From Purshia tridentata (Eukaryota > Streptophyta > Magnoliopsida > Rosales > Rosaceae), in the NCBI GenBank assembly GCA_003254885.1, contig QANT01001480.1:1-38250 (forward strand): a stretch of 38,250 bases of DNA. The letters are read 5' to 3'. A program made the translations under genes and the position numbers. The notes beneath the pieces are model-generated. The model made no database searches and was not told the origin of the DNA. It saw only the letters and a list, made by a program, of their open reading frames with translations. This document shows positions 36,166 through 38,250 of the stretch, one piece after another (within the stretch, counting starts at the first letter, position 1; each line of letters starts with the position of its first letter).

Positions 36166-36514
36166 TAGGGGACTCGGATTCTGTCAGCGTTTAAAGAAAT
36201 TTTGACCATCCATCTAATCTAACGGCAAGGTTCACTCCACGTCAGCACATGTTATCTCATTATACTCACCGTTCTCAAAATTCTCAAAAAATTAAATGAA
36301 GGCCAAAATGCCAAATTATATGGGCAGTACTTGGGTCACACTCAGGTGGCCTCCATAAACTTACAAACCTCCTTAAAAATGCCTATTCGATAATATAGGT
36401 TTAGAATTGTTCATTTTTCAGATTCACATATTAAAAAGTATTTATGTAAAAAATTAATTTAATTAAAAAAATTATTTAGTTATACAACTATTTGAATAAA
36501 GACAACACTAGACC

Positions 36515-36668
36515 TATTTTTGCAGTAGCATTGCTATATCAACAACCATTCTCCTCCAATTACACATTCCTCTCTTTTGTTTAGTAAATTATATTTTTGC
36601 AGTAGCATTGCTATATCAACAACCATTCTCCTCCAATTACACATTCCTCTCTTTTGTTTAGTAAATTA
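36515..36668. repeat. 77-bp perfect or near-perfect tandem duplication
   Basis: Copies 36515-36591 and 36592-36668 share TATTTTTGCAGTAGCATTGC, then TATATCAACAACCATTCTCC and on to TTTGTTTAGTAAATTA. I found no difference between the two copies, so the event is probably recent. Confidence 0.95.
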
Positions 36669-36670
36669 TA

Positions 36671-36700
36671 ATTTTAGCTCAAACTTAGATGAGCTAAAAT
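36671..36700. repeat. Short perfect hairpin ATTTTAGCTC / GAGCTAAAAT
   Basis: Ten-base arms at 36671-36680 and 36691-36700 with a 10-nt spacer, immediately after the tandem duplication. It may be part of a small foldback element together with the duplicated block. Confidence 0.75.
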
Positions 36701-37039
36701 CTGTTGACATAAGGGCCTCATAGCATATTTAAATGAAGAGTTTTTTTTTTATAAGTCTATTTGGACAAAAACAATGTTTAAAAAGCCCAAATTTGAAAGC
36801 CTCATTTCCAACCGGTCCATTTTTTAAAACCCATGCGCTACAGTAACCGCGTACTGTAGCAGCATTACTATAGCTACAGTATCTTTGAGAATTGTTATTG
36901 TTCAACAGTAAGAATTCTTATTTTGCCAACCAAAAAAAAAAAACTTATACAAATTTTTTTTAATTTTTGTATAAACACATAAAAAATAGTATAAAAGCTC
37001 TTTTTTTTTTTTCATATCTAAAAAGTAGTTATTATCAGA

Positions 37040-37365
37040 CAGCAACAATCAAATTATTGTTACTATCGAGCAGTAACAATCAAATTATTGTCACTGTTGG
37101 GCAGTGATTGTTATTGCCCGACAATATCAATCAAGTATTTTTACTTAAAATCCAATGCTTACAAACTAAACATACTTAGAATCCAATATTACTGTTAGAA
37201 AATTGAATATTACATGAAGAAATTTATTTAGTTAATCAAAGGCAGGGTTAAAACAATTGCTAAAGGCTGATATTAAGCTATTCAGAGTAATAATATCAAG
37301 CTATTGTTACTATCAAACAATACCAATATCTAATTGCTACTGTCACACAGTAACAATCAGGTGAT
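37040..37365. repeat. Clustered palindromic AACAAT/ATTGTT repeats
   Basis: Two 31-bp tandem units (37040-37070 and 37071-37101) share AACAATCAAATTATTGT and are themselves nearly palindromic. A partly inverted unit follows (about 37102-37135, CAGTGATTGTTATTGCCCGA). A second cluster at about 37301-37362 has CTATTGTTACTATCAAACAA and CAGTAACAATCAG. Facing subterminal repeats about 250 bp apart suggest a MITE-like element, but no terminal repeat or duplication is certain. Confidence 0.55.
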
Positions 37366-37669
37366 AGACACATGGAATAGTATGAATTGAAACCTTCAGC
37401 CTAATTTGTTAGTAAGAGTAACACGTATGAAAAATAAACAAACACATTAAAAAGGTCCATCACGGAAATCAAATACATAACAAAATTTATTTGGAAAATA
37501 TTATCTCTGCTATCATATCACCACCAATTTTCTTTGCCCCAAAATTGGTTGTGCTAAAGCTACGTAGGTCATTACAAACTTTACACTAGGCCAACTACTT
37601 TACCTATTTTCCTAGCAACAGACACAATAGAGAGAAGTGTTTCAATAGATAATGCAACAATGTAAACTT

Positions 37670-38108
37670 TTAACAAATTAACTTGGCTGCGCCTTCGACC
37701 TTTGACACAACAGAAAGATTTAGTACTTGAGGACCATTTGCAACATGGCTTTCATTGCTTGAGTTTATAACAAAATTAGATTCAACAAATGGCATCATCA
37801 TTGTTCCCTGCAACTGGTCAACTAAAAAATATAAGTCATGCATGTGTACATCTATATACAGTTTATGCTAAGAGTATAAATTGATGAACCAAAGGGTAAT
37901 AAGATTCAGAGTACTGAATATGACAAGCTTCTAAAATTCTATTCGAGATGCTACATGTTTAAGCCAATCAACTTACTCTAGGAACAGGTGCAAATAGGAA
38001 ACACATTTCTTTAGTTCACTGAGAGAAGTATGGCTATCAAAAAGTTTCAAATATATACCACAATCTTGTTCAAGGAAGATACTTGTGCAAGTTGCTTTGC
38101 CAATGGGC
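37670..38108 (-). CDS. 3' end of an unidentified gene running off the right edge (partial)
   Basis: Two exons are supported on the minus strand. The penultimate, 38059-38108, reads PLAKQLAQVSSLNKIV and ends at the donor GTATAT. The last, 37670-37807, follows the acceptor TTGCAG, reads GTMMMPFVESNF, continues for 45 residues to a C-terminus of EGAAKLIC, and stops with TAA. The two join in phase 0 with GT-AG borders. A further 18-nt micro-exon at 38206-38223 (KKHLI) would fit in frame but is weak, because all three frames beyond it soon meet stops. I do not recognise the family. A pseudogene or different exon structure cannot be excluded. Confidence 0.5.
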
Positions 38109-38250
38109 CTAAATCATGGGAAACAGATAAATGAAGTCAAACAATAAGCAATTTTGTAGATGATTATGCAATAACATGATCAATTAAAATGCAATTGCAT
38201 CTCACTAATGAGATGTTTCTTCACTGATTCAAATGATCAGCAATGCTTTC

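Larger units (their letters stand above)
36166..37669. other. Repeat-rich intergenic region upstream of RPL6
   Basis: AT-rich DNA without a supported gene. It holds the 77-bp duplication (36515-36668), a short hairpin (36671-36700), a stretch with several CTACAGTA/CTGTAG words (about 36837-36882), and the AACAAT/ATTGTT repeat clusters (37040-37365). The remainder is plain AT-rich sequence. Confidence 0.6.

Noticed and set aside
37040-37365. Possible CRISPR-like repeat array
   Set aside because: Units are palindromic, adjacent and without unique spacers, in a plant nuclear region; a MITE-like or satellite origin fits better.

Overview
The window is nuclear DNA from a flowering plant, probably a eudicot. 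The evidence is AT-rich non-coding DNA, GT-AG introns throughout, a 28-exon gene, plant-specific families (FRIENDLY, GFA2, a C2/PRT_C MCTP) and remnants of plant-type LINEs and MITEs. One ambiguous base (N) is at 145. I cannot name the species. No prokaryotic, organellar or viral gene was seen.

Layout: (1) 1-143, the edge of a dispersed repeat. (2) About 390-16516, plus strand: the full FRIENDLY/CLU gene, with a 5' UTR intron and 28 coding exons that join in frame to a predicted 1413 aa. Its 2.4 kb intron 21 holds a foldback MITE, a short tandem repeat and a 5'-truncated LINE. (3) 17724-26731, minus strand: the mitochondrial DnaJ co-chaperone GFA2, 18 coding exons, 443 aa, convergent with FRIENDLY. 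Its introns hold a 320-bp inverted-repeat MITE, a 77-bp tandem duplication, a perfect hairpin and a second LINE 3' end. (4) 29985-33131, plus strand: an intronless 1048-aa MCTP (four C2 domains plus PRT_C), divergent from GFA2. (5) 33720-36068, minus strand: cytosolic ribosomal protein L6 (eL6), four coding exons, 233 aa, with a telo-box and TATA promoter. (6) 36166-37669: repeat-rich intergenic DNA. (7) 37670 to the window edge, minus strand: the last exons of an unidentified gene.

There is no operon-like system. FRIENDLY (mitochondrial clustering) and GFA2 (mitochondrial matrix Hsp40) are both mitochondrial genes side by side, but nothing shows co-regulation. The GFA2-MCTP pair matches my recollection of the neighbouring Arabidopsis loci At5g48030 and At5g48060, which suggests conserved microsynteny. 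I do not see an undescribed system. The best follow-up targets are the intronic inverted repeats, the LINE 3' stem-loop, the Gly-poor linker of GFA2, and the unidentified gene at the right edge. All exon boundaries were read by eye from splice sites, frame and remembered homologues; none was confirmed by transcript data.
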